Source of the DNA: Lachnoclostridium sp. UBA7122 | GTDB lineage: Bacteria > Bacillota > Clostridia > Lachnospirales > Lachnospiraceae | Reading direction: 5' to 3' | Length of the DNA: 5,041 nt | Assembly: GCA_002493085.1 (NCBI GenBank) | Contig: DKXQ01000202.1 | Span: 1 to 5,041, forward strand | Shown: piece after piece, positions 4,703-5,041 of the stretch | Numbering within the stretch: the stretch's first letter is position 1 | Layout: the number at the start of each line of letters is the position of its first letter | The notes under the pieces: model-generated | What the model was told of the DNA's origin: nothing | Databases searched by the model: none | Seen by the model: only the letters and a program-made list of their open reading frames with translations | Translations under genes and position numbers: made by a program

Positions 4703-5041
4703 GTGAAACAAGTTAAAGTATCGGTTATTACGATTGTAAAAAATGGATACGATGATATTGATGTGTATGAGAAGCCAATATAGAATAACGTGGAATATAT
4801 AGATTGGCTTTCTTAGAAATGTCTGGTAGAGTATATTGCCAATGTGGATTTGCGCTTGGTGGGGCATTTCAGTAAAGATATAGATAAGGCAAGAAGGATA
4901 AATCCGGGGAAAGCTTATATCTATGAGGCTATGGAGAAAAGGATGAAGCAAATCGTGTATTGTTTTATGAAGATGGAAAGCATTTTTGTGGAGATTGGGA
5001 GCACGCAAGGTATTGTTCAAACAATAAAGTCGTTAGAGGAG
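4703..5041 (+). pseudogene. Second GT2 glycosyltransferase pseudogene with two amber stops, cut by window edge
   Basis: From GTG 4703, preceded by AGGAG ten bases upstream, the frame reads VKQVKVSVITIVKNGYDDID, the classic first strand of family 2 glycosyltransferases (SVIT.VKNG). It then hits TAG at 4781-4783, gives NNVEYIDWLS (compare NVEYIVIDGGSTDGT in family members), hits TAG at 4814-4816, and stays open to the edge. Downstream, AYIYEAMEKRMKQIVYCFMK resembles the GIYDAMNKGI...GEYI.F motif of the same subfamily, at about the expected spacing (roughly 40 residues after NVEYI). The nucleotide-binding IDGGSTDG is ruined and the segment between KNG and NNVEYI is about five residues short. Many conserved positions are lost, so this is an older wreck than the remnant at 3739. 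It belongs to a different GT2 subtype from that remnant. The right boundary is unknown. Confidence 0.65.

Noticed and set aside
4646..5020. 124-codon open frame on the minus strand
   Set aside because: It is opposite a recognisable GT2 pseudogene, has a low-complexity I/F/H/N-rich product with no domain, and no ribosome binding site before its ATG.

Overview
The window looks like chromosomal DNA of a low-to-medium GC Firmicute, most likely a Lachnospiraceae-type Clostridium relative. I infer this from AGGAGG-type ribosome binding sites, sigma-A-like promoters, the Rpn-type nuclease N-terminus and the style of the glycosyltransferases. No rRNA, tRNA, CRISPR array or insertion sequence is visible, so the species cannot be named.

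Left part (1-1350). On the minus strand there is the start of an Rpn/PD-(D/E)XK-type gene running off the left edge. It has an excellent extended -10 promoter and a roughly 210-nt leader full of inverted repeats. Upstream of it, also on the minus strand, is a small Xre-family helix-turn-helix repressor. A 320-bp divergent control region (761-1080) holds face-to-face overlapping promoters, a perfect 12-bp dyad and a 12-bp-stem AT-rich hairpin. It separates the repressor from a plus-strand gene for an 89-residue predicted coiled-coil protein of unknown function.

Middle (1351-3752). A strong intrinsic terminator (18-bp stem plus U-tract) lies immediately before two consecutive GT4-type (GT-B fold) glycosyltransferase genes. 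Both keep the E-x7-E nucleotide-sugar motif. No convincing promoter lies between the terminator and the first of these genes, so their expression probably depends on read-through or regulated antitermination. Together they look like the front of a capsule, exopolysaccharide or cell-wall glycan cluster.

Right part (3739-5041). Here the cluster is a patchwork: a remnant of a GT2 (GT-A fold) glycosyltransferase lacking both ends and carrying an amber stop; an intact class I SAM-dependent methyltransferase whose frame runs in phase with that remnant; and a second, more eroded GT2 pseudogene with two amber stops, running off the right edge. Base composition falls sharply after about position 2650, as is common in shuffled polysaccharide loci. 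Working model: the intact GT4 enzymes extend a lipid-linked glycan and the methyltransferase may modify a sugar or other small cell-surface precursor, while the GT2 steps have been lost. I see no clear new defence or mobile system. The most notable signals are the structured leader of the Rpn gene, the terminator guarding the glycan genes and the cassette scars on the right.
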